Assembly: GCF_044748305.1 (NCBI RefSeq)
Contig: NZ_JBIVFT010000009.1
Coordinates: 1 to 64,000, forward strand
Source of the DNA: Arthrobacter_E sp044748305
GTDB taxonomy: Bacteria > Actinomycetota > Actinomycetes > Actinomycetales > Micrococcaceae
Length of the DNA: 64,000 nt
Direction of reading: 5' to 3'
The stretch's first letter is position 1. Each line of letters opens with the position of its first letter. Positions 41,791 to 50,365 of the stretch are shown here, piece by piece. A program made the position numbers and the translations under genes. Under the pieces are notes generated by a model. The model searched no databases and was not told the DNA's origin. It saw only the letters and a list, made by a program, of their open reading frames with translations.

Positions 41791-43530
41791 TTAATTCCCT
41801 TTGGCAGGTGCAGGCCATTTGACGGGCTCGGACTCCGGAACCGGGGTGGCCCGGTACATGCTCCGGATGGATTCGATCAGATGCCTGGCATGGATCGTGA
41901 GGCCGCCGTGCGAGCCCTGCAAGCGGCCCTTGGTCACCAGGATTCCGAGGTCTGCGCCCTTCCAGCGGTAGTCTCCGGGAGCATAGATCCGCAGGTAGAA
42001 GGCCTCAGACTCATTGTTGAGCAAGTGCCAGTCCAGCTCGCGGTGCGCGAAGACGAACCGGCCCTGCCCGTCCAGCACGTACAGTCCGGTCGGGGGAGCT
42101 GCGTCGATGTGCTCCACGGTCCGGTCCGTGTGCTTGATCACCATGTGGCTCCACTCGTCCTCCGAGGCGAGTTCCTCCCACCGGGCATTGACCTCATCGA
42201 CGTCCAGATCGAACTCGACGCCGGAGTACTCCAGCAGATGGAAGACGAAGAGCGGGACATCGGCGTACGCGCCGGCGGTGACGTTGGTGATCGCAGAGGC
42301 GCCGCTGATGCGCGGGTTGAGTTCCCCGAGATACACCTCGTCGGTGTCCGTGTCGAGGAGGACGTCCACCTCGAAGAACCCTCGGTAGCCCTCGTTGGCC
42401 AGACGGTCGCCCAGCTTGCGGACCAGCTCGGTGGTCGCGTGACGGGCCGGATCGTCGAGGACATCCGGATACATCTCATTCCCGGCCCAGCCTCCGCGGT
42501 ACGGGGTGAGCGCTTTGTGGCCGGTGATCTCGGTCATGCACGGACCCACGATGGTGCCGTGCCGGGTGATGACCGCCTCCACCGCGATGGGGCGGTTGTT
42601 GATGCGCTTCATGATCTTCACCTCCTCGCCCTTGAGGTGTTCCGCGACGGCGTCGAACTCCTCCTCCGAGGTGACGAAATAGGTGGTCTTGCCGGAGTCG
42701 CCGTAGGCGGTCTGGATCACCAGATCGGTGCCGAGTTTCGCGCTCTTGGTGACCTTCAGGACATCGGACCAGGTCTCCACCGTGGTCATCACGTTCGGCA
42801 CGCTGTGCACGCCCGCGGACTGGGCGATCCGGGTGGTCTCCATCTTGGAGTCGAGCCGCTCGCGCAGGGCGGCCGGGGGAAGGATCAACTCATAGCCGAG
42901 CTCCTGGCAGATGTGCTCCGTCTCCTCATCGAAGAAGACCATGACCACTTTGGGATGCACTCCGGACGGAGTGCGCTGCTCGATGTGCGCCCGCACCTCG
43001 TGATTGGTCAGGAGCCAGTTGTTGATCTCCTCGCCGCTCTGGAACTCGACATAAGGACGGTCCGACGGCGTGAAGACGCGCGGATGGGTTCCTTCCCAGC
43101 TGTCGTAGTAAGCGATGTAGGAGAACCCGCGCACCCAGCGGTCCAGGCCGAGCAGGTTGAAGGAGGACGGGCCCACGAAGAAGACCGGGGATTCGTCGGT
43201 GCGGAAGTAATGCCGGATTTCCGACATGTTCTTCAGACGCCGGGCTGCAGCTGACGCTTTGGCTTCCGCCTTGCTGCGGTTGCGTGGAGCCGGTTTGCTG
43301 GTGCGCGACCGCCGGGGCGCAGGGATTCGTTTGGCCAGGGTCGATTTGGTGCTGCTTGCCCTCGGCGTCGCGGTCTTGACTGCAGGACTCACGGTCGTGA
43401 CGGGGGAGACCGTCTCCTGCTCGACGGCGGCTTCCGGTTTCGCGGGGGCCTTCCGTGTGCGCGCCGCCGGCTTTGCCGCCGTCGTCTCCTGGGTGGCCTC
43501 TGCGCCGCTGGACGCTGCTTTCCGCACCAT
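41791..43530 (-). CDS. ATP-grasp (biotin-carboxylase-like) protein with histone-H1-like N-terminal tail
   Basis: A 579-residue protein. Residues 1-100 are low complexity: Ala, Lys, Pro, Thr and Arg, with runs such as AAKPAARTRKAPAKPEAA and PAPRNRSKAEAKASAA, like histone H1/HU tails that bind DNA. From residue 102 (MSEIRHYF) comes an ATP-grasp core with YGDSGKTTYFV, MKRINNRPIAVEAVI, the metal-binding DEVYLGELNPRISGAS, and a final basic patch. The ATG at 43530 has a strong GGAAGGA ribosome site, so the tail is probably translated; an internal ATG at 43227 exists. No carboxylase partner is near. Substrate unknown. Confidence 0.8.
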   Translation of the reverse strand: MVRKAASSGAEATQETTAAKPAARTRKAPAKPEAAVEQETVSPVTTVSPAVKTATPRASSTKSTLAKRIPAPRRSRTSKPAPRNRSKAEAKASAAARRLKNMSEIRHYFRTDESPVFFVGPSSFNLLGLDRWVRGFSYIAYYDSWEGTHPRVFTPSDRPYVEFQSGEEINNWLLTNHEVRAHIEQRTPSGVHPKVVMVFFDEETEHICQELGYELILPPAALRERLDSKMETTRIAQSAGVHSVPNVMTTVETWSDVLKVTKSAKLGTDLVIQTAYGDSGKTTYFVTSEEEFDAVAEHLKGEEVKIMKRINNRPIAVEAVITRHGTIVGPCMTEITGHKALTPYRGGWAGNEMYPDVLDDPARHATTELVRKLGDRLANEGYRGFFEVDVLLDTDTDEVYLGELNPRISGASAITNVTAGAYADVPLFVFHLLEYSGVEFDLDVDEVNARWEELASEDEWSHMVIKHTDRTVEHIDAAPPTGLYVLDGQGRFVFAHRELDWHLLNNESEAFYLRIYAPGDYRWKGADLGILVTKGRLQGSHGGLTIHARHLIESIRSMYRATPVPESEPVKWPAPAKGN

Positions 43531-43692
43531 TGCGAATTCCTTCCCTCTGAGGGTTTCGTAGCGTCATCTTGGCATGGGGCAAGAGCGGCGCAAAGAAAGT
43601 TCCGAAGACGATTCGTTTATGTCGCCGCGATCTGGATTTTTACCGTCCAGAGAGCCCGTTCAGCCCTTTACCCGCCGAGGGAAGTGGGATAA

Positions 43693-43708
43693 GTTACTCA
43701 TGAGTAAC
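43693..43708. promoter_or_regulatory. Perfect palindrome upstream of the acyl-CoA dehydrogenase gene
   Basis: GTTACTCA|TGAGTAAC is a 16-bp perfect palindrome 18 bp before the chosen start codon. It looks like a TetR-type operator placed to block initiation or transcription. It also includes an alternative ATG at 43700. Confidence 0.55.
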
Positions 43709-43726
43709 ATCAATCCTGGAGGGACC

Positions 43727-44917
43727 ATGGGCCAGAGCGCGCCAGACATCAATTCGCTGCCGTATGCGGACGGCGACTTCTTCGCTTTCGAGCAGTTGCT
43801 CTCCGACAAGGAGCGTGACCGTCTCGCCGAGATCAGGGACTGGCTGACCCGTGAGGTCCGCCCCATCGCCGTGGACTGCTGGAACCGTGGCGAGTTCCCG
43901 ATGGAGCTGATTCCGAAGCTGGCCGAGCTGGACGTCATGAGCCCCGTGCGCCGTCAGGGGTACTCCAACCTTTTCGCCGGCATCGTGCATGCCGAATTCA
44001 CTCGCGCTGACACTTCCATCGCCACCTTCATGGGGGTGCACGACGGGCTCTTCACCGGGTCCATCGAGGCGCTCGCCTCTGAGGAGCAGAAGGAAGCCTG
44101 GCTGCCGGACATCTACGCCATGAAGAAGATCGGCGCCTTCGGTCTGACCGAGCCGCTCGGAGGATCCGATGTGGCAGGCGGTACCCGTACCACCGCCCAG
44201 AAGGACGGTGACCGATGGATCCTCAACGGCGCCAAGCGGTGGATCGGAAACGCGACCTTCTCCGACTATGTGGTCATCTATGCCCGCGACGTGGCTGACA
44301 ATCAGGTCAAGGCCTTCCTGGTCGACACCTCCACCGAGGGCTACAAGGCCACCAAGATCGAGAACAAGATCTCCCTGCGCACCGTTCAGAACGCGGACAT
44401 CGTCCTGGAGAACGTGGTGGTTCCGGACACTCACAAGCTGGCCGGTGGAAACAGCTTCCGGGACACCAACAAGGTGCTCAAGGTGACCCGGCTGGCTGTC
44501 GCATGGCAGGCCGTGGGCCAGCAGCTCGCCGCTTTCGACGTCGCGCGGCGCTACGCCGTAGAGCGCCATCAGTTCGGCCGGCCGTTGGCGTCCTTCCAGC
44601 TGGTCCAGGAACAGCTCGTGAAAATCCTGGGCAACGCCGTGAGCTCCATGGGCATGATGGTCCGGCTTTCCCAGCTCGAGGACGCCGGAGTGGCGAAGGA
44701 TGAGCAGTCCGCACTGGCCAAGGCTTTCACGACGGCCAGGATGCGGGAGTCGGTCGCCATCGGGCGCAGCCTCCTGGGCGGCAACGGCATCGTGACCGAC
44801 TACGAGATCGGCAAGGTCTTCGCAGACGCGGAAGCCATCTACTCCTATGAGGGAACCTACGAGATCAACACTCTCGTGACGGGGCGCGCCATCACAGGGA
44901 TTTCGGCGATCGTCTGA
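43727..44917 (+). CDS. Acyl-CoA dehydrogenase, glutaryl-CoA dehydrogenase-like
   Basis: A 396-residue flavoenzyme. FAD/substrate motifs are FGLTEPLGGSDVAGGTRT (residues about 135-152) and NGAKRWIGNATFSDYVVIYA. The catalytic base is the Glu of YSYEGTYEINTLVTGRAITG, the form seen in glutaryl-CoA dehydrogenases (YEGT); other short-chain dehydrogenases differ. It likely oxidises an acyl-CoA in lysine/tryptophan or fatty acid catabolism, with an electron-transfer flavoprotein partner. GGAGGG precedes the ATG closely. The 3' end faces the M23 gene. Confidence 0.9.
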   Translation: MGQSAPDINSLPYADGDFFAFEQLLSDKERDRLAEIRDWLTREVRPIAVDCWNRGEFPMELIPKLAELDVMSPVRRQGYSNLFAGIVHAEFTRADTSIATFMGVHDGLFTGSIEALASEEQKEAWLPDIYAMKKIGAFGLTEPLGGSDVAGGTRTTAQKDGDRWILNGAKRWIGNATFSDYVVIYARDVADNQVKAFLVDTSTEGYKATKIENKISLRTVQNADIVLENVVVPDTHKLAGGNSFRDTNKVLKVTRLAVAWQAVGQQLAAFDVARRYAVERHQFGRPLASFQLVQEQLVKILGNAVSSMGMMVRLSQLEDAGVAKDEQSALAKAFTTARMRESVAIGRSLLGGNGIVTDYEIGKVFADAEAIYSYEGTYEINTLVTGRAITGISAIV

Positions 44918-44940
44918 GTGCTCGCTGCCGGACGGCTCGC

Positions 44941-45570
44941 TCACCCCGGGCCTTCCCAGGGCAGGAGAACGGAAGGGCGGTCATCCAGGAGGAAGCGCAG
45001 TGGATCGACGTAAGTTCCATCGACTCTGACTCCCCAATGAACGCAGCTGAGGGCGGCGCAATGGGCACCCGCAAGGGAACCGATGCGCTGCCCTTGGCGT
45101 ATCCGCGTCCCGGGTTCCAGATCGCTGCGAACGGGTTCGAAACTACTCTTGATTCCGTGGCCGTGATCGACGGTGACGACGGGGCGGTCCACCACCGTGC
45201 CGCGGAAGGAGACCACGCCGTCGGCCGGGGAGAGGATCGTCGCCCCGATTCCGTCGGGAGTGGCCAGATCGACGCCGCGGTGTCCGCTCAGCCACGGTTT
45301 CGCCGGAGGGTCGAAGGGCCGGACAACGGCATCGAGCAGCCGGCCCGGCCGATGCTCCAAAGGCCAGCCCCACGCTCCGGCCTTGACTGACGGTCCGGCC
45401 TCGAGTGATGGTCCGGCGCGGTCTGCTGACCCGGACCGGTCCGCGGCGCGAGCCCGGAGGCCGGGCTCTTCGGGCGCCGCCTGGGAAGGGAACGGGGCGG
45501 ACTGGACGAGCAGCAGGGGTAGAAGGAGGGCGGGGAGGCGTCTGATCCGGGGAAGAAGTTCGCGTTTCAT
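44941..45570 (-). CDS. Secreted M23-family peptidase (LytM/murein hydrolase-like)
   Basis: A 209-residue exported protein with a signal peptide (PALLLPLLLVQSAPFPSQAA). The LytM fold region has HRGVDLA (H-x3-D), VDHGHGIKSSFEP, and a final HxH position that reads CVHWGVR, so the first His of the pair is a Cys. This may impair zinc binding, although such variants are common in actinobacterial M23 proteins as I recall. The role is cell-wall remodelling or activation of another hydrolase. It diverges from rpsB by 415 bp. Confidence 0.85.
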   Translation of the reverse strand: MKRELLPRIRRLPALLLPLLLVQSAPFPSQAAPEEPGLRARAADRSGSADRAGPSLEAGPSVKAGAWGWPLEHRPGRLLDAVVRPFDPPAKPWLSGHRGVDLATPDGIGATILSPADGVVSFRGTVVDRPVVTVDHGHGIKSSFEPVRSDLEPGTRIRQGQRIGSLAGAHCAALSCVHWGVRVDGTYVDPLRFLLDDRPSVLLPWEGPG

Positions 45571-45985
45571 GTCCCCAGCGTGGCTGGGTGTGATCCTTCG
45601 CGAGCCCGCGGTTTTCCCCTATGTGGATGGGACCGGGCAGGCGGCTGTGGACATCCTGCGGTGGAGCCCCGGCGCTTGGCTCGTGTAGTACACTGGGAAC
45701 CGCAGTCTTCCGTGTCCCGCGCCCTTGTGGTGTCGAGATGCGCCGACTGACTTCGCGTGTCCATTCCCGCAGCTTCCAGTAGCCCAGTGCTTCTGAGGTG
45801 CGGGCTGCCGTCACTCGCGGTCCACGGCCCGGCTCTGCCGGACCATGGGGAGTGACAGTTGGGGCACCAGGAGCCCGGGCCGTACGGTCCGGACTGAAAA
45901 CCGTCAATACACTATGGCAGGGCAAGAGCGGCCGGAGAAGGCCCTCTCACGGAGGAAACCGTGACCTGCCGGAAGGAGCGATGGC
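45571..45985 (+). promoter_or_regulatory. Long intergenic leader ahead of rpsB
   Basis: This 415-bp gene-free stretch lies between the M23 and rpsB genes. TACACT at 45689-45694 and 45908-45913 are -10-like, though neither has a convincing -35. CCCGCA (45766-45771) can pair with TGCGGG (45799-45804) to enclose a stem around AGCCCAG. Ribosomal-protein mRNAs are often autoregulated in such leaders, so S2 feedback is plausible but unproven. AAGGAGCG precedes the rpsB start. Confidence 0.35.
45574..45588. other. Inverted repeat at the M23 start
   Basis: CCCAGC-GTG-GCTGGG lies 4 nt ahead of the start codon of the M23 gene on the minus strand. It could fold in its mRNA leader and mask the ribosome site or serve as an operator; no regulator is adjacent. 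Confidence 0.35.
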
Positions 45986-46846
45986 ATGCCCGTCGTAACC
46001 ATGCGCCAACTGCTTGACAGCGGTGTCCACTTCGGCCACCAGACCCGCCGTTGGAACCCGAAGATGAAGCGCTTCATCCTCACCGAGCGCAACGGCATCT
46101 ACATCATCGACCTGCAGCAGGCTCTGTCCTACATCGACCGCGCCTACGAGCACGTCAAGGCCACTGTCGCCCACGGCGGCACCGTGCTCTTCGTCGGTAC
46201 CAAGAAGCAGGCTCAGGAAGCCATCGCAGAGCAGGCCACCCGCGTGGGCCAGCCCTACGTGAACCAGCGTTGGCTGGGCGGCATGCTGACCAACTTCCAG
46301 ACCGTCGCCAAGCGCATCCAGCGCATGAAGGAGCTCGAAGAGCTCAACTTCGACGACGTCGCCGGCTCCGGCTACACCAAGAAGGAGCTCCTGCTCCTCA
46401 AGCGCGAGCTGACCAAGCTCGAGGCCAACCTCGGTGGTATCCGCAACCTGACCAAGACCCCGTCCCTGCTCTGGGTCGTGGACACCAAGAAGGAGCACCT
46501 GGCGGTCGACGAGGCCAAGAAGCTGGGCATCCCCGTGGTGGCCATCCTCGACACCAACTGCGATCCGGACGAGGTCGACTTCCCGATCCCGGGCAACGAC
46601 GACGCCATCCGCTCCGTCAACCTGCTGACCCGCGTTGTTGCCGACGCCGTCGCCGAGGGTTTGATCGCTCGTAACAACCGCGCCAACGGCGCGACCGAGA
46701 CTGCTGAAGAGCCTCTGGCCGCCTGGGAGCGCGAGCTCCTGGAAGGCGAGAAGGCCGCTGAGGCCCCCGCAGCAGAAGCTCCGGCCGCAGCAGAAGCCGC
46801 TGAGGCTCCCGCAGCCGAGGCTGCTGAGGCTCCGGCCGCAGAGTAA
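45986..46846 (+). CDS. rpsB: 30S ribosomal protein S2
   Basis: A 286-residue S2 with the family blocks MRQLLDSGVHFGHQTRRWNP, RWLGGMLTNFQTV and DTNCDPDEVDFPIPGNDD. A C-terminal extension of about 50 residues is very rich in Ala and Glu (repeats of EAAEAPAAEA type), typical of actinobacterial S2. It is followed by tsf, the usual partner, across a 133-bp gap with a hairpin. Confidence 0.98.
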   Translation: MPVVTMRQLLDSGVHFGHQTRRWNPKMKRFILTERNGIYIIDLQQALSYIDRAYEHVKATVAHGGTVLFVGTKKQAQEAIAEQATRVGQPYVNQRWLGGMLTNFQTVAKRIQRMKELEELNFDDVAGSGYTKKELLLLKRELTKLEANLGGIRNLTKTPSLLWVVDTKKEHLAVDEAKKLGIPVVAILDTNCDPDEVDFPIPGNDDAIRSVNLLTRVVADAVAEGLIARNNRANGATETAEEPLAAWERELLEGEKAAEAPAAEAPAAAEAAEAPAAEAAEAPAAE

Positions 46847-46860
46847 GTCTCTGACGTGAC

Positions 46861-46885
46861 CCTTCCGGCCTTCCTGGCCGGAAGG
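46861..46885 (+). terminator. Hairpin between rpsB and tsf
   Basis: CCTTCCGGCC / GGCCGGAAGG is a perfect 10-bp stem with loop TTCCT, 14 bp after the rpsB stop codon. Without a T-run it may be an attenuator setting the rpsB:tsf ratio. Confidence 0.55.
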
Positions 46886-46979
46886 TGATGGTGACAGGAT
46901 GGCTGCGCGATGCGGCCATCCTGTCACGCATGTCATACCCAAGATCGTAAAAAGCAACAACCACATTTGAGGGGTTCAC

Positions 46980-47816
46980 ATGGCGAACTACACCGCTGCT
47001 GACATCAAGGCCCTGCGCGAGCGCACCGGCGCCGGCATGATGGACGTCAAGAAGGCTCTCGACGAGGCGAACGGCGACGCCGAGAAGGCCATTGAGATCA
47101 TCCGCATCAAGGGTCTCAAGGGTGCCACCAAGCGCGAAGGCCGCTCCACCGCCGAGGGCCTCGTCGCCGCCAAGGTCGAGGGCAACGTCGGCTTCATGGT
47201 CGAGGTCAACTGCGAAACCGACTTCGTGGCCAAGAGCGACAAGTTCATCGCTATCGCCGACAAGGTTCTGGCCGCCGCTGTTGCAGCCAACACCGGTGAT
47301 CTCGAGGCCCTGCTGGCCACCGAGGTCGACGGCAAGCCGCTGTCCGAGGTCGTCGTCGAGGAAGGCGCCGTGCTCGGTGAGAAGGTCGCCGTCCGTCGTG
47401 TCGCCCGTGTCGAAGGCGCTCTGGTCGATGCCTACCTGCACAAGACCTCCAAGGACCTCCCGGCCCAGGTCGGCGTCCTCTTCGCCGTCTCCGGCGAGGG
47501 CGAGGCTGCTGCGACCGCCGCCCACGACGTGGCCGTGCACGTGGCCGCGATGGCCCCGAACTACCTCACCCGTGAGGACGTTCCGGCCGAGCTGGTCGAG
47601 AACGAGCGCCGCATCGCCGAGGAGACCGCGAAGGCTGAGGGCAAGCCCGACGCTGCCCTGCCGAAGATCGTCGAAGGCCGCGTGACCGGCTTCTTCAAGG
47701 GCGAGGTCCTCGTTGACCAGGCGTTCGCCAAGGACGCCAAGAAGTCCGTCGGTGCCGTCCTCGAAGAGGCCGGCGTCCAGGCTGTCGCCGTCGCACGCTT
47801 CCGCGTCGGCGCCTAG
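46980..47816 (+). CDS. tsf: Elongation factor Ts
   Basis: A 278-residue guanine-nucleotide exchange factor for EF-Tu. The N-terminal UBA-like part is ADIKALRERTGAGMMDVKKAL, followed by the EF-Tu contact TDFVAKSDKF and the C-terminal core ending VARFRVGA. Length is normal. A strong terminator follows, then pyrH. Confidence 0.98.
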   Translation: MANYTAADIKALRERTGAGMMDVKKALDEANGDAEKAIEIIRIKGLKGATKREGRSTAEGLVAAKVEGNVGFMVEVNCETDFVAKSDKFIAIADKVLAAAVAANTGDLEALLATEVDGKPLSEVVVEEGAVLGEKVAVRRVARVEGALVDAYLHKTSKDLPAQVGVLFAVSGEGEAAATAAHDVAVHVAAMAPNYLTREDVPAELVENERRIAEETAKAEGKPDAALPKIVEGRVTGFFKGEVLVDQAFAKDAKKSVGAVLEEAGVQAVAVARFRVGA

Positions 47817-47827
47817 TCGCGACGAAC

Positions 47828-47861
47828 AGAAGGGGTGGCTACTTCGGTAGCCACCCCTTCT
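47828..47861 (+). terminator. Terminator after tsf
   Basis: A perfect 15-bp stem, AGAAGGGGTGGCTAC / GTAGCCACCCCTTCT, is closed by a TTCG tetraloop with a C-G pair. This is a very stable hairpin with no T-run. Confidence 0.85.
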
Positions 47862-47958
47862 GCATGCGCGGCACAAGCCCCGTGTCCGGTGGAATCCGGC
47901 GGGAGTCAGGCTGTCGTCGCGCCCTATAGTGAAGACAGAATCGAGCCAGGGAGGCACC

Positions 47959-48699
47959 ATGGAAAACACCAGCATCGCCAACGATCCGTCGCCGCGCCGC
48001 CGCAGGGTGCTGCTCAAGCTCTCAGGTGAGGTCTTCGGCGGAGGGAAGCTCGGCGTCGATCCTGACACGGTGCGTGGGATCGCACTGCAGATCGCGGAGG
48101 CCGTGAAGAACGAGGTCGAGGTGGCCGTAGTGGTGGGCGGTGGCAACTTCTTCCGTGGTGCCGAGCTCTCCCAGAGCGGCATGGACCGCTCCCGGGCCGA
48201 CTACATGGGCATGCTCGGAACGGTGATGAACAGCCTGGCCCTGCAGGATTTCCTGGAGCAGGCCGGCGTGGACACCCGGGTCCAGTCCGCCATTTCCATG
48301 GCTCAGGTCGCTGAGGTCTACATCCCGCGCCGGGCCATCCGCCACATGGAGAAGAACCGCGTCGTGATCTTCGGTGCCGGTGCGGGTCTGCCGTACTTCT
48401 CGACCGACACGGTCGCGGCGCAGCGTGCCCTTGAGATCCACGCGGACGAAGTCCTCATGGCCAAGAGCGGCGTCGACGGCGTGTACACCGCCGACCCCAA
48501 GAAGAACCCGGATGCGGAGAAGCTGGAGACTCTCAGCTACGACGACGCTCTGCGCCGCGACATCCGGGTCATGGACCAGACCGCCATGACCATGTGCAAG
48601 GACAACAAGCTGCCCATGCTGGTGTTCGGCATGGAGGGTGAAGGCAACGTCACCCGGGCAATCATGGGGGAGAAGCTGGGCACCCGCGTCACCCCGTGA
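47959..48699 (+). CDS. pyrH: UMP kinase
   Basis: A 246-residue nucleotide kinase that phosphorylates UMP in pyrimidine synthesis. The amino-acid-kinase fold shows LKLSGEVFGG, VGGGNFFRGAELSQSGMDR and VDGVYTADPKKNPDAEKLE. The start at 47959 has a GGGAGG ribosome site; an upstream frame from 47929 is not conserved. TATAGT at 47925-47930 could be a -10. frr follows. Confidence 0.96.
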   Translation: MENTSIANDPSPRRRRVLLKLSGEVFGGGKLGVDPDTVRGIALQIAEAVKNEVEVAVVVGGGNFFRGAELSQSGMDRSRADYMGMLGTVMNSLALQDFLEQAGVDTRVQSAISMAQVAEVYIPRRAIRHMEKNRVVIFGAGAGLPYFSTDTVAAQRALEIHADEVLMAKSGVDGVYTADPKKNPDAEKLETLSYDDALRRDIRVMDQTAMTMCKDNKLPMLVFGMEGEGNVTRAIMGEKLGTRVTP

Positions 48700-48852
48700 C
48701 CACCGCGCGGACTGCGGACCGGCACGGTCTGCGCTCCGCCTGCTGAGACCGCTGTCCGGACCGGGTGGGACCCGGCCGGGCGGCTGCGGCTAGGATATTT
48801 GTAGTTGTGCCTGGAGCCAGGCACGAACACCGATGAGTTCACAGGAGAGACC

Positions 48853-49410
48853 GTGATCGAAGAGACCCTGCTTGAAGCGGGCGAAAAGATGGACAAGGCC
48901 ATCGAGGTGGCTAAGGAAGACTTCGCCACCGTGCGCACGGGTCGTGCGAACCCGGCCCTCTACAGCAAGGTGATCGTGGAGTACTACGGCACTCCCACGC
49001 CTCTGCAGCAGCTGGCGTCATTCGCCGTCCCGGAAGCCCGGACCATCCTCATCACGCCGTACGACAAGACTGCTCTGCGGGACATCGAGAAGGCTCTGAG
49101 CGACTCCGAGGTGGGCGCCAACCCCTCCAACGACGGCAATGTGATCCGCGTCGTGCTTCCCGAGCTGACTCAGGAGCGCCGCAAGGAGTACGTGAAGATC
49201 GTCAAGTCCAAGGCCGAGGACGCCAAGGTCTCCGTGCGCTCCGTCCGCCGCAAGGCCAAGGACACGCTGGACAAGCTCGTCAAGGAGGGCGACGCCAGCG
49301 AGGATGAGGGCACCCGCGCGGAGAAGGAGCTGGATGGCCTGACCAAGCAGCACGTCGATGCCATCGACGAGTTGCTCAAGCGCAAGGAAGCCGAACTCCT
49401 CGAAGTCTGA
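48853..49410 (+). CDS. frr: Ribosome recycling factor
   Basis: A 185-residue RRF, with EEAGEKMDKAIEV-like start and the conserved TGRANPALYSKVIVEYYGTPTPLQQLA, then RRKEYVKIVK and HVDAIDELLKRKEAELLEV. GTG start after AGGAGAG. The stop codon overlaps the cdsA start (TGATG), so the two are translationally coupled. TAGGAT at 48791-48796 may be its own -10. Confidence 0.97.
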   Translation: MIEETLLEAGEKMDKAIEVAKEDFATVRTGRANPALYSKVIVEYYGTPTPLQQLASFAVPEARTILITPYDKTALRDIEKALSDSEVGANPSNDGNVIRVVLPELTQERRKEYVKIVKSKAEDAKVSVRSVRRKAKDTLDKLVKEGDASEDEGTRAEKELDGLTKQHVDAIDELLKRKEAELLEV

Positions 49411-50321
49411 TGACCGAGCCTGCTGGGTGGTTGCACCGCCTGCGCCAACCGCGCCCCAACCCCACCCCGAAGGCCGGCCGGGATCTCCCGGCGGCCATCG
49501 GGGTGGGGCTCGGCTTGCTTGCCGCAGTGCTGCTCACCCTCTTCTTCCTGCCCCTCGGCTTCGTGGCCGTCGTGGCGGGATTCGCTTGCCTCGGCGTCTG
49601 GGAGGTGTCCCGCGCCCTCGAGGGCTACGGGATCAAAGTGGCGTTCACGCCGCTCATCATCGCCTCCGCGGCACTGCCTTTCGTCTCTTATTTCGGGGGA
49701 CTGGAGGCCCTGCTTTACGGTGCCGTCACCGGGGCGTTCGCGATCCTGGTCTGGCGCAGCGCCGAACATGCGGAGGGCGCGGCCCCCAGCATCTACGCCA
49801 GTGCCTTCATCCTGGCTTGGGTTCCCTTCCTCTTGAGTTTTGCCATCCTGTCCCTGCACACCGGGATCGGTGAGTCCACCATCGGGCTCTGGCCGGGCGG
49901 CCAGATTCCTCAGGGCGTCTTCCAGCTCATGACCATGCTGTTGCTGGTGGTGGCCAACGACACCTTCGGCTATCTGGTGGGTGCATCGCTGGGCAAACAT
50001 CCCATGGCTCCCAAGATCAGCCCGAAGAAGTCCTGGGAGGGTTTCGCGGGTTCCGTGGCGGGTGCCGTTCTCATCGGTGTCCTGGCCTCCGTGTTCTTCC
50101 TCGACAAGCCCTGGTGGTTCGGCATGGTCCTCGCCATCGGCATGGTCGGGGCTGCGACGGCCGGAGATCTTGCGGAGTCGATGGTCAAGCGCGAGCTCGG
50201 GGTGAAGGACATGAGCAGCATCCTTCCCGGGCATGGCGGAGTGATGGACCGTCTCGACTCGGTTCTCTTCGCATCGCCCGTGGCCTTTATCCTGTTTCAT
50301 GTCTTCGAAAGTGCGCACTGA
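49410..50321 (+). CDS. cdsA: Phosphatidate cytidylyltransferase (CDP-diacylglycerol synthase)
   Basis: A 303-residue membrane enzyme making CDP-diacylglycerol, the substrate of CDP-alcohol phosphatidyltransferases like that at 25.5 kb. About eight helices are predicted. The signature is in the C-terminal half: KKSWEGFAGS and GDLAESMVKRELGVKDMSSI with LPGHGGVMDRLDS. It overlaps frr by one base. Confidence 0.95.
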   Translation: MTEPAGWLHRLRQPRPNPTPKAGRDLPAAIGVGLGLLAAVLLTLFFLPLGFVAVVAGFACLGVWEVSRALEGYGIKVAFTPLIIASAALPFVSYFGGLEALLYGAVTGAFAILVWRSAEHAEGAAPSIYASAFILAWVPFLLSFAILSLHTGIGESTIGLWPGGQIPQGVFQLMTMLLLVVANDTFGYLVGASLGKHPMAPKISPKKSWEGFAGSVAGAVLIGVLASVFFLDKPWWFGMVLAIGMVGAATAGDLAESMVKRELGVKDMSSILPGHGGVMDRLDSVLFASPVAFILFHVFESAH

Positions 50322-50365
50322 CGCGCTGGAAGATCAGCACCGACCTTTCCTGAAGGGGAAAATCC

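Noticed and set aside
40696..43254. An 852-codon open frame on the plus strand opposite the serine hydrolase and ATP-grasp genes
   Set aside because: It is an antisense shadow of two genes with clear motifs and ribosome sites; its composition is charged and repetitive with no domain.
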